In this document: in pieces, positions 1 through 8,396 of the stretch
Layout: every line of letters begins with the position of its first letter
Position numbering within the stretch: position 1 is the stretch's first letter
Assembly (NCBI RefSeq): GCF_046098205.1
Contig: NZ_JBJURJ010000006.1
Span: 62,001-126,000 of the forward strand
Direction: 5' to 3'
Length of the DNA: 64,000 bases
From: Paenibacillus_AR mesotrionivorans
GTDB taxonomy: Bacteria; Bacillota; Bacilli; Paenibacillales; NBRC-103111
Translations under genes and position numbers: made by a program
Notes under the pieces: generated by a model
What the model saw: the letters and a program-made list of their open reading frames with translations, nothing else
Told to the model about the DNA's origin: nothing
Database searches by the model: none

Positions 1-75
1 CCGTACCCCTCCTTGCTCCGAGCCAACCACCGGGGACAGATCTGCAAAAAACACATCGCCTCGTTTCACAATCAA
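1..75 (-). CDS. ndoA: EndoA/MazF mRNA interferase toxin, N-terminal part
   Basis: The first 25 codons of the toxin run off the left edge of the window. The visible protein begins with a TTG start and reads MIVKRGDVFFADLSPVVGSE, which is almost identical to the N-terminus of the Bacillus subtilis EndoA/MazF ribonuclease that cleaves mRNA at specific short sites. It starts 3 bases after the antitoxin stop, so the two genes are translationally coupled, as in the classical mazEF order. A GGGGTG ribosome-binding site lies inside the antitoxin's last codons. Only the N-terminus is visible, so catalytic completeness cannot be judged. Confidence 0.93.
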   Translation of the reverse strand, partial: MIVKRGDVFFADLSPVVGSEQGGVR

Positions 76-78
76 GCG

Positions 79-357
79 CTACACCCCGCTAACCAAACGA
101 TCCACCGTTGTACCTGCATCCTCTTCCGCATGGAAAGACTCTGAAGCAATGTTCAGGTTAATCTTCGCCATCTCCATGTAGCCGCGCTGCATGGAATCCC
201 GGAGCTGGCGCTTCCGGCGCTCTGTCAGGTACAGCTTCATCGCCTGACGGATCAGCTCGCTTCGATTGGAATTTTCCTGTTCCACAATCCCGTCTACCTC
301 CTGCAGAAGCTGATCCGGCAAACTGATCATGATCCGTTTCGTATTCACGTTGGACAC
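79..357 (-). CDS. ndoAI: EndoAI/MazE-type antitoxin (ribbon-helix-helix)
   Basis: This 92-residue protein is the antitoxin partner of the downstream EndoA RNase. An N-terminal ribbon-helix-helix DNA-binding region (about residues 5-45, with RIMISLPDQLL and NRSELIRQAMKLY) is followed by the toxin-binding tail ending in VDRLVSG, as in B. subtilis EndoAI (about 93 residues). The GTG at 357 is preferred because GGAGG lies 9 bases upstream; an open frame continues further upstream but into sequence that looks like a leader. Proteins of this family normally neutralise the RNase and repress their own operon. Position downstream of alr matches the Bacillales order. Family identity is very secure. Confidence 0.95.
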   Translation of the reverse strand: MSNVNTKRIMISLPDQLLQEVDGIVEQENSNRSELIRQAMKLYLTERRKRQLRDSMQRGYMEMAKINLNIASESFHAEEDAGTTVDRLVSGV

Positions 358-418
358 TTCCTCGCACCTCCAAAAGCTACCCGCCCTGACTTCCCCATTA
401 TGATACAAATAAAGGCAA

Positions 419-424
419 ATTATA
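419..424 (-). promoter_or_regulatory. possible -10 box in the 300-bp alr-ndoAI gap
   Basis: The gap 358-657 holds no convincing gene. On the minus strand a TATAAT hexamer sits 62 bases before the ndoAI start, but no good -35 box is found at 16-18 bp. The rest of the gap is AT-rich around 470-550 with imperfect dyads and no clear terminator after alr, so read-through from alr is also possible. Low-confidence call. Confidence 0.3.
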
Positions 425-657
425 CAACATACCCACGCTGGCGCAGGCTTATCCTGCCTAAAACGCCATACGCTAATATATGTCCGGCGTATATCAGGTA
501 TGTTATATGGTCGAGCTATCGTTTCCGATATAATCCTTACTTTATATATTTCGGCGGCAACCGGGAAAATCCTTTGCATTTTGGCACAAAAATCCTCAGG
601 AAAGTTTCCCCATGGAAATTCCGAGCTGGCTCAGGAACAAAACCTGCCGCTCCAGTG

Positions 658-1833
658 CTAACTAAACTGATGCTGCAGCGGATTCACCGTGTTCTTCACA
701 ACGCCTTCTTCCGTGTACACGCGTGGCACCCGGTGGGAGATCATACACACAATCTCGTAATTCACGGTACCCAGCTTCTCTGCCAGCTCCTCCGCCGGCA
801 AAACCAGACCGTCCTGCTCACCGAACAGCACCACTTCATCGCCGATTTCTGCACCTGTTACGCCCCGCAGGCTGATCATACATTGGTCCATACAGACCCG
901 CCCTACTACCGGAACCCGCTTGCCCCGGACCAAGGCATGAGCCTTACCCGTCAGCATCCGGGAAAATCCGTCCGCATAACCCACCGCAAGGGTGGCGATC
1001 TCCTCGCCTTCGGAGGCATGGTACAAGGCGCCATAGCTGACCCCCGCCCCTTCCTCCATACTTTTCAGCATCACGATCCTGGTTTTGAGAGACATCACCG
1101 GACGCAGCTTCACCCGCTCCATATCCACTTCATCGGAAGGGTACAGCCCATACATGCCGATGCCCAAACGAACCATATTATAGCTGATTTCCGGGGTATC
1201 AATGGCGGTTGCCGTGTTGCCCGCATGGACATAAGGGAAGGAGATTCCTTTCTCCCGGAAATGTCCGGCTACCCGTTCAAACTTGCTGAACTGCTCCCGG
1301 GTGTAGGCTTTATCGGCCTCGTCCGCGCAGGCGTAATGGGTGAACAGCCCCTCGACCTCAACACCCGGCAGCGCCAGAGCACGCTCAATAAAGGCAATAG
1401 CATCCTCCGTCCGGTTCAGCCCCAGCCGCCCCATGCCCGAATCCACTTTAATGTGGATTTTCACGGAGGGCTCCTCTGGTCCACGCTTCTCCAGGGCCTC
1501 CAGCACATCCATGCTGTATACATTAATCGTAATTCTGTATTTAACGGCCAAAGGCACTGCCTCCGCCGGTGTATACCCCAATACCAGAACCGGCGATTCA
1601 ATGCCTGCCCGCCGCAGCTCCAGCGCCTCATCCATAAACGCCACCGCCAGATAGGATGCACCCTCGGCAATACATTCCTTGGCAATCTGTACGGCGCCGT
1701 GCCCGTACGCATCCGCCTTAACCACAGCCATGATTCTCATCTCTGCGGGAAGAGCGGCCCGGAAAGCGCGCAGATTATGCCGCAGCGCGTCCAGCGAAAT
1801 CTCCACCCACGTAGGACGGTAAAACGCATCCAC
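658..1833 (-). CDS. alr: alanine racemase
   Basis: This 391-residue protein is a PLP-dependent alanine racemase that interconverts L- and D-alanine for peptidoglycan. The PLP lysine is in AVVKADAYGHGA (Lys39), and the C-terminal domain carries the catalytic tyrosine region GVSYGALYHA and the conserved AVGYADGFSR and GRVCMDQCM segments. Length is normal for the family. The start is a GTG at 1833 with GAGGG nine bases upstream; a nearby ATG is in another frame. It lies between ydcC and ndoAI, as in B. subtilis (alrA). A promoter and a strong hairpin precede it (see those entries). Confidence 0.97.
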   Translation of the reverse strand: MDAFYRPTWVEISLDALRHNLRAFRAALPAEMRIMAVVKADAYGHGAVQIAKECIAEGASYLAVAFMDEALELRRAGIESPVLVLGYTPAEAVPLAVKYRITINVYSMDVLEALEKRGPEEPSVKIHIKVDSGMGRLGLNRTEDAIAFIERALALPGVEVEGLFTHYACADEADKAYTREQFSKFERVAGHFREKGISFPYVHAGNTATAIDTPEISYNMVRLGIGMYGLYPSDEVDMERVKLRPVMSLKTRIVMLKSMEEGAGVSYGALYHASEGEEIATLAVGYADGFSRMLTGKAHALVRGKRVPVVGRVCMDQCMISLRGVTGAEIGDEVVLFGEQDGLVLPAEELAEKLGTVNYEIVCMISHRVPRVYTEEGVVKNTVNPLQHQFS

Positions 1834-1860
1834 TGCCCATCACCCTCTTTGAAATCGATA

Positions 1861-1903
1861 GGGGTACTGCAAGGAAAGAGCTTTCCTCTCCCGCAGTGAC
1901 CCC
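1861..1903 (-). repeat. long imperfect hairpin in the alr leader
   Basis: GGGGTACTGC pairs with GCAGTGACCCC, and inside it AGGAAAG pairs with CTTTCCT. The whole 43-bp stretch can therefore fold into one long stem with a small internal bulge. It lies between the putative alr promoter and the alr GTG. No run of T follows it on the minus strand, so it is not a standard intrinsic terminator. A role in mRNA stability or leader control is inference only. Confidence 0.55.
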
Positions 1904-1951
1904 TGGCTTGAACTTCTTCAATTATGGCAATCCCCAAAACCCATACGCTTT

Positions 1952-1980
1952 ATGTTACTTGCTCCCCGTAAAGCTGTCAA
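1952..1980 (-). promoter_or_regulatory. sigma-A-type promoter for alr
   Basis: TTGACA (1975-1980) and TAACAT (1952-1957) are separated by 17 bp on the minus strand. The -35 box is a perfect consensus and the -10 matches 4 of 6. Transcription would start near 1945, giving a leader of about 110 bases that contains the hairpin at 1861-1903. Confidence 0.55.
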
Positions 1981-1995
1981 TGAACTTTCCGCCGA

Positions 1996-3147
1996 TTATT
2001 TGCCGGACGAGCCTTGAACGGAGATGGCAATTTGGACCATTTCCTTGACGGGAAGATCTCCGGAGGACAGTCTGAACTCCGTGCCTTGGGCCATCCAGAG
2101 CAGGGTTTTCTTCTCCCCGCCGGTCAGCACCCCGAAGCTGTACCCCAGATCCACCAGCTCTCCATCCTGGTAGGAAACCGATTTGTCGGAGGGTCTGGAC
2201 TCCAGTAGCGTATAGTTGTAGGTGCCGGTATATTTCAAAAGAATGGCTGCATTTTCACCCAATGTGGTTTCACTTGCCTTGGGTTTGCCCACCCCGGCCG
2301 GGATATAGGACGGCTCGACGAGCGAAACGCCCTGGGACTGGGGAACTGCCGGCGTTCCGGCTGCGTTGGCGGCAGGCTGCTGGGCCCCTGCGCTGCCTTG
2401 TACCGGTGTTGTGCCCTGTTTTGTTGTACCCTGTGCAGAAGTGCCGGTTTGTGCCGCTGCGGTTTCCTTCTGCGTCTCCAGCCCCATGGTGGGAAGGGTA
2501 ATCCGGGCGCTGGTCATGTTGCGCTGCATATCGAAATAATCCTTCTCGAAGGTCTCATTAAACTTGAAGTCGTTGAAATTCATCACCACAACCGGCTTGT
2601 TCTGGGCATCATAAATTTCCACTGTCTGGGGAGCGAAGCTCTTCTTGTTGATCCAGATCTTTTGGCGCGAAAGCGAGGAATTCGAGTAGTTGGCCAGCAC
2701 ATCGAACACATACGAATCGCCGTCCGTTGTAAACTGCCGCTCCTTGTCCTGATCGATACTGTTCACCAGCGACTCATACAGGTACACCTGGCCCTGATTC
2801 TTCGGCCAATCGCTTTGGAACCGGAAGCTTTTGTTCAGATGAGGCGTCAGAACAAACACACCGTCGTCATTTTTCAGCACAATCTGGGAAATATCCTTCT
2901 TGTCATTGGAGAGCGAAATCCGGTAATACGACGGCTTCTGGAACGACACCTCCACCTGATATTCCTGAGGCTCCGTGCCTGTATGGAGGGTCATAGTCCC
3001 CGTGCTGGTGTAGCTTTCCAGCTTCTCCACTTGCTTGTCCAAATCCTTCACCACTGCTCCCGCGTCCTTCTTACCTCCGAAACAACCTGCCAGCGCCAGT
3101 ACCACAACAAGCAGCACCACGCTCAAACCCCATATCCGACGACGCAT
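1996..3147 (-). CDS. ydcC: YdcC-like lipoprotein, LolA-type fold
   Basis: A 383-residue lipoprotein related to B. subtilis YdcC. The N-terminus has a basic region, a hydrophobic stretch and the lipobox LALAGC, so the mature protein should be anchored at the outer face of the membrane. Residues about 35-230 resemble the outer-membrane-lipoprotein-carrier (LolA-like) fold in its Gram-positive form, with phrases such as SYTSTGTMTL and FEKDYFDMQRNM. An A/Q/G/T-rich linker (about 235-275) follows, then a C-terminal domain (about 280-380) like those of sporulation-associated lipoproteins. The place upstream of alr is the conserved Bacillales order and supports the call. Molecular function is not established. 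Confidence 0.8.
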   Translation of the reverse strand: MRRRIWGLSVVLLVVVLALAGCFGGKKDAGAVVKDLDKQVEKLESYTSTGTMTLHTGTEPQEYQVEVSFQKPSYYRISLSNDKKDISQIVLKNDDGVFVLTPHLNKSFRFQSDWPKNQGQVYLYESLVNSIDQDKERQFTTDGDSYVFDVLANYSNSSLSRQKIWINKKSFAPQTVEIYDAQNKPVVVMNFNDFKFNETFEKDYFDMQRNMTSARITLPTMGLETQKETAAAQTGTSAQGTTKQGTTPVQGSAGAQQPAANAAGTPAVPQSQGVSLVEPSYIPAGVGKPKASETTLGENAAILLKYTGTYNYTLLESRPSDKSVSYQDGELVDLGYSFGVLTGGEKKTLLWMAQGTEFRLSSGDLPVKEMVQIAISVQGSSGK

Positions 3148-3279
3148 CCTTCATCATCCCCTCTGCACCTGATTCAAACATTGGTACATGTCTATGAGGA
3201 GACTTGACCCATTATGCAGACTAGCATGACAAGCCTGGGAAAAAGTTTGTCCCTAATCGCACCCCGGCAATAAAAGCAA

Positions 3280-3308
3280 GAAAAAAGAGACTGCCGCGGC
3301 AGTCCCCC
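3280..3308 (-). terminator. intrinsic terminator
   Basis: A perfect 16-base palindrome (GACTGCCGCGGCAGTC) is followed on the minus strand by TCTTTTTT. It lies downstream of the gene at 3429-3803 and upstream of ydcC, so it separates those two transcription units. Confidence 0.85.
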
Positions 3309-3428
3309 AGAAATGATACAGAAAATGATCATAGAAATGAAAGATGAGTATAATGAATGAGTTCAAAAAATGGTTTTACCTTAAGACCCTCTTTGTTTAG
3401 CCTTATTCGCCCTTATTTCCCCCCTATC

Positions 3429-3803
3429 TTATTGAGGAGGAAACTTGTTGAACAGATTCGCCATATTGTAGTTCGATTCCAATTGAATGCTTACGTTCAG
3501 CACATTCCGCCGCATTGCAAATTCGAAATACATTTCCCCGTATGTCCAATTCCTTTTATGACTCAACGAACCAACCGCCAATTGACGGAATGCCTTAATA
3601 TGGCTGTCCGACATATGGATCTCGGGAGCAGGCAGCTCATCCCCGCTGATCTCGATGGGCTCATGCTTTACACCATACTTGCCCACCACATCATTGCGGA
3701 TCTGCACAAAAACCGTCCCTGATGCCAAATAACGCAGTTCATCCTGCATTGTCCGGATCACCAAATCCATCTGCCTTGCGAGAGAAATCTGTTCCGACTG
3801 CAT
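3429..3803 (-). CDS. uncharacterised protein, paralogue of the next gene
   Basis: A 124-residue soluble protein that I cannot assign to a named family. It aligns over nearly its whole length with the product of 3958-4299: ASGTVFVQIRNDVVGKYGVKHE here against KEGTVFLHIEDGIVKTYGVR there, and both have an RQLA/REMA helix and a strand-rich C-terminus (FEFAMRRNVLNVSI / YRFVMRKGSIQVSV). The ATG at 3803 has an excellent GAGGAGG site 7 bases upstream. An upstream in-frame start at 3899 would lie within the promoter and is rejected. No signal peptide or membrane segment is seen. A terminator follows at 3280-3308. Confidence 0.8.
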   Translation of the reverse strand: MQSEQISLARQMDLVIRTMQDELRYLASGTVFVQIRNDVVGKYGVKHEPIEISGDELPAPEIHMSDSHIKAFRQLAVGSLSHKRNWTYGEMYFEFAMRRNVLNVSIQLESNYNMANLFNKFPPQ

Positions 3804-3870
3804 TACTAACCTCCTCAGATACTGTTGAAATATGTCATTCTTCTGTATGATTATGTAAGTATTGAGTCCT

Positions 3871-3899
3871 ATTATAGTTATATTTTGTAGATTTATCAA
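3871..3899 (-). promoter_or_regulatory. sigma-A promoter for 3429-3803
   Basis: TTGATA (3894-3899), a 17-bp spacer and a perfect TATAAT (3871-3876) lie on the minus strand about 68 bases before the ATG at 3803. This is one of the best promoter matches in the window and makes the downstream paralogue its own transcription unit. Confidence 0.8.
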
Positions 3900-3957
3900 C
3901 TATTTTGTATTTTGTTCAAATAATTAACACATGTGGTACTTTATTCTTATAAATCTT

Positions 3958-4299
3958 CTATTTTTGCTCCTTATAATCCACAGAAACCTGAATGGACCCC
4001 TTCCGCATCACAAAACGGTAGGACATCATGCCTGTGTTCCAATGGGTCCTCCGCTTCACCACATCTGTCGCCATTTCCCGGAGCAGCTCCACCTGCCGCG
4101 GACGGACCGCCACAACCTGGGAATCCCCCTCAGCCCCCGGCTCCACCCGGTTCTCCAACCGATGACGGACGCCATAGGTCTTCACAATCCCATCCTCAAT
4201 GTGCAGAAACACCGTGCCTTCCTTCAGGCCGCACAGCTCCTCCGTCAAATCCTCCAACACCATATCCACCTGCACCGGCAACGGTATGGACATCAACAT
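3958..4299 (-). CDS. uncharacterised protein, upstream tandem paralogue
   Basis: A 113-residue protein of unknown function, about one third identical by eye to the next gene (3429-3803). The shared core is GTVFLHIEDGIVKTYGVRH followed by a helix and two basic strands near the C-terminus. Three starts are possible. ATG 4299 is chosen because the product then aligns end to end with its paralogue; a start at 4347 has only a weak ribosome-binding site and ATG 4293 is also possible. No terminator is seen between the two copies, but the second has its own promoter. The pair probably arose by tandem duplication (inference). In 4300-4587 upstream I see no convincing gene or promoter. Confidence 0.72.
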   Translation of the reverse strand: MLMSIPLPVQVDMVLEDLTEELCGLKEGTVFLHIEDGIVKTYGVRHRLENRVEPGAEGDSQVVAVRPRQVELLREMATDVVKRRTHWNTGMMSYRFVMRKGSIQVSVDYKEQK

Positions 4300-4587
4300 T
4301 GCTCCATCATCTCCCTTTCGCATTTGCGTCTCTGCGCTAATAGGCATTTCTTCTCTTGCCCTTCTGTTAGCGTAGACAGCATCAGCTTCAAAAAGATAAC
4401 GGAAAAGTTTTTGAATTCACACATTGTTCACAAAAATCATCAAAAACAAAGAATCTTAGCGTTATTTCGAGTTACTCCGACCAAATTTATTCTATTCGCA
4501 CCCCCTCCACCTCGTCTAAAACAACGACTACCTCCTTCACTCTGCCACCTCCTTTCCTCAACACTGCCACCCCCTTCCCGTGGAATT

Positions 4588-4628
4588 AAAAAATGCGCGG
4601 AAAGATCCCCTTCGGGATCCATCCACGC
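4588..4628 (-). terminator. intrinsic terminator of the 42-residue gene
   Basis: On the minus strand a stem built around GGATCCC-GAA-GGGGATC, extended by GCG/CGC pairs, is followed by ATTTTTT. It lies about 35 bases after the stop of the small gene at 4662-4790, which supports that gene being real and separately transcribed. Confidence 0.7.
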
Positions 4629-4661
4629 ATGCTTTGCGACGAATGTTCAATATGCAATTGC

Positions 4662-4790
4662 TTACCTCAGCCACCAAACAATTCCACCGATAATGCCGGC
4701 CCAAATCAACGCGCCCAGCACCACCCCATACACCATTCCTCGGCCAATACCCAACGGATCATCCTGAATCCATGAATCATCCTTTTCCAT
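4662..4790 (-). CDS. 42-residue single-pass membrane peptide
   Basis: A short gene with ATG at 4790, a run of six G about six bases upstream as ribosome-binding site, and TAA at 4662. The product begins MEKDDSWIQDDPLGIGRG (acidic, hydrophilic) and continues into one hydrophobic helix (about residues 19-40, VYGVVLGALIWAGIIGGIVW) that ends in a basic Leu-Arg. It is followed by a terminator with no other gene in between. Function is unknown. The layout (charged head, one Gly-rich helix) is common to small membrane proteins of Firmicutes that modulate larger complexes, but nothing here identifies a partner. Confidence 0.65.
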   Translation of the reverse strand: MEKDDSWIQDDPLGIGRGMVYGVVLGALIWAGIIGGIVWWLR

Positions 4791-4939
4791 CGCCGGCCCC
4801 CCTGTAAGCATCCTATGCTTGCTCTTACCAGTGTGGGACAGTATGGTTGGAAATATACGCTAATTTTAATGCGGAATGATATGAAAAGTCAACAGGGATA
4901 TCCTAAATTCCCCAATTTCCCCCATGACCACTTCCGGCA

Positions 4940-6346
4940 TCAATAGGCATTTTTGTTCACAAACCCATTTATAATCGTCTTCAGAATAATCTTAATATCA
5001 AATAAAAGCGTCCAATTCTCAATATAGAAAATATCCTCTTTCACCCGTTCGCTGATGGACGTATCCCCACGCAAACCTTTGCTTTGAGCCAACCCCGTAA
5101 TCCCAGGACGGATATGATGTTTTACCATATACTTCGGTATCTCTTCCTTAAATTGCTCCACAAAATAAGGACGCTCCGGACGAGGTCCTACCACACTCAT
5201 ATGTCCCAGAAGCACATTAAAAAACTGAGGCAGCTCATCCAGGCTGGTCCGGCGTAGGAATTCGCCAACCTTCGTCCGCCGCGGATCATTCTCCACCGTC
5301 CACTGCGTATTGGACATCGTCTCCGGCATAACCTTCATCGTACGGAATTTGTACATAAAGAAATTCCGTCGGTTAAACCCAACCCGCTCCTGCTTAAAAA
5401 TCACAGGGCCCGGCGAGCCCAGCTTCACCAACGCGGCAACCAGCAGCATCACCGGCAGCGTAATCAGAATCGCCAACAGCGAAAAGCTAATATCGAATCC
5501 CCGCTTCAGAATTCGATTACCCAGATCATCCAAAGGAATACTCCGCACATTAATTAACGGCATCCCCGCAAAATTATCAAAATACGGCCGCGCCGGCAAA
5601 TAATCAAAGAAGTCCGGAATAATAAGCGTGCGGACCCCCATCTTCTCACAGGTTGCAATAATTTGCCCGTACTTCAGATGCGCGGTTAACGGCAGAGCGA
5701 TTACAACCTCGTCTACAAGCTCCGAACCAAGGACATGTTCCAAGTCCTCCAGCTTCCCGATAATGGGCTTGTAGGACCCGCCGTCAGCCTCAGAATCCGT
5801 GCTGTAATCATCTAGGAACCCAATCACTTCATAACCCAGCTCTTTGTATTGCTCCAGGTTATTGGAGAATCGTTTACCCAGACTGCCTGCTCCGAGGATA
5901 AGGACAAATTGTTTATTATACCCCTTCTTCCGAAGCTCACGGGTGGCTATTTTGACGGAGTAGCGGAATACACATTGACTCATAACACTGAACGACACGA
6001 ATATCGCAAGAAACTCTCTGGATATATGAATCTCTTTATAAATAAATAAAAAGCTCAGAAGAATTAATAGGCTAAAAAAATGAATCTGCAAAATCTTAAC
6101 CACTTCAAATGAAAAACGCTTCTTTCGTTTAGGCACATAAAAATTTAAAAAGAACCCCAACACCAACGCGAGCGCTCCATAAATCATAGCCCATATAAAG
6201 TACGTTTGAAGTGGCAAAAATCCACCAGAGCTAAACCAGCCTGATTCAAACTTTATCCACCAGGCTGCGGAGAAGGAAAACAAAAACAACACATAATCGC
6301 ATATCGCAATCAGTTGAGAAAGAATATGCTGATTTCTGCGAATCAT
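4940..6346 (-). CDS. undecaprenyl-phosphate hexose-1-phosphate transferase, WcaJ type
   Basis: A 468-residue initiating enzyme for a lipid-linked glycan. It transfers a hexose-1-phosphate (glucose or galactose in characterised relatives) from a UDP-sugar to undecaprenyl phosphate at the membrane. The N-terminal half has four hydrophobic segments (to about residue 120) and a CoA-binding-like Rossmann region (LILGAGSLGKRF, about 150-250). The C-terminal phosphoglycosyltransferase domain has one helix (about 285-305), KFRTMK, SLDELPQFFNVLLG, VGPRPERP and PGITGLAQ. Length fits the long, polytopic class. It lies last in the 4.9-25.8 kb operon. The exact sugar cannot be read from sequence. Confidence 0.9.
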   Translation of the reverse strand: MIRRNQHILSQLIAICDYVLFLFSFSAAWWIKFESGWFSSGGFLPLQTYFIWAMIYGALALVLGFFLNFYVPKRKKRFSFEVVKILQIHFFSLLILLSFLFIYKEIHISREFLAIFVSFSVMSQCVFRYSVKIATRELRKKGYNKQFVLILGAGSLGKRFSNNLEQYKELGYEVIGFLDDYSTDSEADGGSYKPIIGKLEDLEHVLGSELVDEVVIALPLTAHLKYGQIIATCEKMGVRTLIIPDFFDYLPARPYFDNFAGMPLINVRSIPLDDLGNRILKRGFDISFSLLAILITLPVMLLVAALVKLGSPGPVIFKQERVGFNRRNFFMYKFRTMKVMPETMSNTQWTVENDPRRTKVGEFLRRTSLDELPQFFNVLLGHMSVVGPRPERPYFVEQFKEEIPKYMVKHHIRPGITGLAQSKGLRGDTSISERVKEDIFYIENWTLLFDIKIILKTIINGFVNKNAY

Positions 6347-6355
6347 CGGTTACCT

Positions 6356-7249
6356 TCACCCCAAACGTTTCATGCCATTTTTGATTAACGCCATGAGTAG
6401 TTTAATCCCAATTCCAAGGTAAACCAAACCATTCACCAAAGGCAAGTACTTTTTTTTGTAATGCTTCCGATGAAACAGCCACATCGCCCGATGAAACTCA
6501 TACACAATCTTAAAAGGCTTACGACGGCTCGATGCCCCTTTATAGTGAGTAATGGAGGTCTTCGGGTAATAATAGATCTCCCAGCCGGCTTGCTTTATGC
6601 GGTAGCACCAGTCGATGTCCTCACCGTACATAAAAAACTCCTCGTCCAGTCCCCCCACTTGATCGATTACTTCCCTGCGTACCATCATGAAAGCACCGAC
6701 CAAACAATCAACGGGATACGATTCATCCGGATCCAGATATCCCAATTGATATTGATTGAAGCGTGGAACATTAGGGAAGAGCTTGGAAAAGCCAAAAGCA
6801 TAATAAAAGGAAGCCGAAGGCGTAGGGAAGCCTCTTCGGCATGCTTTATCCAGTTCTCCGTTGGGAAGAACAACCTTGCAGCCGCTTGCTCCTACAGTAG
6901 GATGGGCATCCATAATAGAAACCATAAATTCAATCGTATCCTGACAGATAACTGTATCCGAATTTAACAGGAGGATGTAACGTCCACTAGCTATAGAAAT
7001 ACCTTGGTTATTTGCTTTAGCAAAGCCAACATTATTCTGATTTTCAATGGTAAGTATTTGAGGATAATTATTAGTTGCAATCTCAATAATTCCGTCAGAA
7101 GAGTTATTATCTATAAGTATAACTTCATATTTTCGCTCAGTAACAGATTGAAATACCGACTTAATTGCATCCATGGTTAATCTGAGAGTCCTATAATTAA
7201 CGATAATTATACTAATATCTATAAGTAAATTTAGTTTTTGAGGTTTCAT
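6356..7249 (-). CDS. GT2 glycosyltransferase, rhamnosyltransferase-like
   Basis: A 297-residue family 2 glycosyltransferase with an A-type fold. It has the N-terminal donor-binding strand ISIIIVNYRT, the nucleotide-binding GRYILLLNSDTVI with its Asp, and the later MYGEDIDWCYRIKQAGW with the ED pair typical of family members that add rhamnose or related sugars. The C-terminus has a weak hydrophobic stretch (about 275-292) after a basic region, so it probably sits at the membrane. It lies nine bases upstream of the initiating transferase gene and is likely co-transcribed. The start ATG 7249 has only a weak ribosome-binding site. Confidence 0.85.
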   Translation of the reverse strand: MKPQKLNLLIDISIIIVNYRTLRLTMDAIKSVFQSVTERKYEVILIDNNSSDGIIEIATNNYPQILTIENQNNVGFAKANNQGISIASGRYILLLNSDTVICQDTIEFMVSIMDAHPTVGASGCKVVLPNGELDKACRRGFPTPSASFYYAFGFSKLFPNVPRFNQYQLGYLDPDESYPVDCLVGAFMMVRREVIDQVGGLDEEFFMYGEDIDWCYRIKQAGWEIYYYPKTSITHYKGASSRRKPFKIVYEFHRAMWLFHRKHYKKKYLPLVNGLVYLGIGIKLLMALIKNGMKRLG

Positions 7250-7369
7250 TTTTTGTCCCGAGGCTCCATTATCTATTTGTTTTATATCTTTACAAGGTAA
7301 ACTCTGTAGCAGCAGGACGATACATTAATTTATAACATCTGTCTATGAATAAAAATTAAAAGTAAAATC

Positions 7370-8296
7370 TTATTTTCTTTTTTGAAATAATATTTTAGCT
7401 AGAAGTCCAAGGTTACGAAGAAAACCAATTTTATAAAATGAATGAGTAAAAATGATTTTAACAGCGTGTATTCTGTTTACGTATGATAAACGAATAAAGT
7501 CATTCAGCATTTTTCGTTGGCTTTCACTTAGTTTATCGGAATATTTTAAATAAAAAGCCTCAGCCTGCCTTGTATATTTTGACATAACGAAAGGCTCGAT
7601 TAATTTCTTCATTGAAAAAAAGTATTCCTGAGCACCTATAGTATTTGAACTGTGTTGCCTATAATAAACTAGCGGCTCATTGATTGATTCAATTATCCCA
7701 AAAGCACTGGCGGTTAATGCAATCCACCAGTCATGCATGACTGCTTCTTCAGGTATAGGATATACCATTTCTGCCAACTTTCTATTTATTCCAATTGTAC
7801 AGCCCGTGACAACATTTTGAATGAGTATTTGGTTTAAATTAATTGAATCTGAGTGTAAGTATTGGTACTGCCAAAATGATTCAGATATAATATCTAAATT
7901 CTCATTGACTACATACAGATCGCTGTGGACAAGTTTAGGCTTTTGAAGATCATTAGCTTTCAAGGAAGTTACTAGTTTATCAATCTTAACATCTAGCCAC
8001 TTATCGTCTTGATCGGCAAACATAAAATAAAAATGATCACCCTCTAAAGATTTCTTTAACAAAAAATTAAATCCTGGTAAGATTCCAATATTTTTACCAA
8101 AATAAACTTGAATATTATGTTTATATTTAGCTCGGTATTGTTTCAGTATTCTTATTGTATTGTCTGTAGAACCATCATCTCTAATATATAAGAACAACGA
8201 TTCAAGATGATTGGTAACAAGTATAGAATCCAACAACTCTTGAATAAACTTTTCACCGTTATATGTGGTAAGAAGAATTGCGATTTTTCTTTTCAT
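7370..8296 (-). CDS. GT2 glycosyltransferase, RfbF/rhamnosyl-like
   Basis: A 308-residue family 2 transferase. The hallmark N-terminus IAILLTTYNGEKFIQELLDS, the RDDGSTDNT motif, MFADQDDKW (DxD-type metal site) and MHDWWIALTASAFG place it near the enterobacterial O-antigen rhamnosyltransferases. No transmembrane helix is predicted. About 120 bases separate it from the next gene downstream; that stretch and the 100 bases upstream (8297-8396) are AT-rich and show no clear signal. It probably adds one residue to the growing lipid-linked glycan in the cytoplasm; donor and acceptor are unknown. Confidence 0.85.
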   Translation of the reverse strand: MKRKIAILLTTYNGEKFIQELLDSILVTNHLESLFLYIRDDGSTDNTIRILKQYRAKYKHNIQVYFGKNIGILPGFNFLLKKSLEGDHFYFMFADQDDKWLDVKIDKLVTSLKANDLQKPKLVHSDLYVVNENLDIISESFWQYQYLHSDSINLNQILIQNVVTGCTIGINRKLAEMVYPIPEEAVMHDWWIALTASAFGIIESINEPLVYYRQHSSNTIGAQEYFFSMKKLIEPFVMSKYTRQAEAFYLKYSDKLSESQRKMLNDFIRLSYVNRIHAVKIIFTHSFYKIGFLRNLGLLAKILFQKRK

Positions 8297-8396
8297 TTGG
8301 TCACCATTATCACTACATTAATTTTTTAATTAATATAATAAATAATCCGGATTAATTAAATCCGGATAAAAACTAGTTAAATGTTAAACATATTAA

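Noticed and set aside
400..1899. Long plus-strand open frame opposite alr
   Set aside because: It is antisense to a certain alanine racemase gene and has no recognisable protein features; shadow frame of GC-rich coding sequence.
2398..3207. Long plus-strand frame opposite ydcC
   Set aside because: Antisense to the lipoprotein gene, His/Leu-rich, no ribosome-binding site logic.
4440..4622. 60-codon minus-strand frame before the 42-residue gene's terminator
   Set aside because: It runs through the terminator hairpin itself and reads as low-complexity Gly/Arg; no ribosome-binding site.
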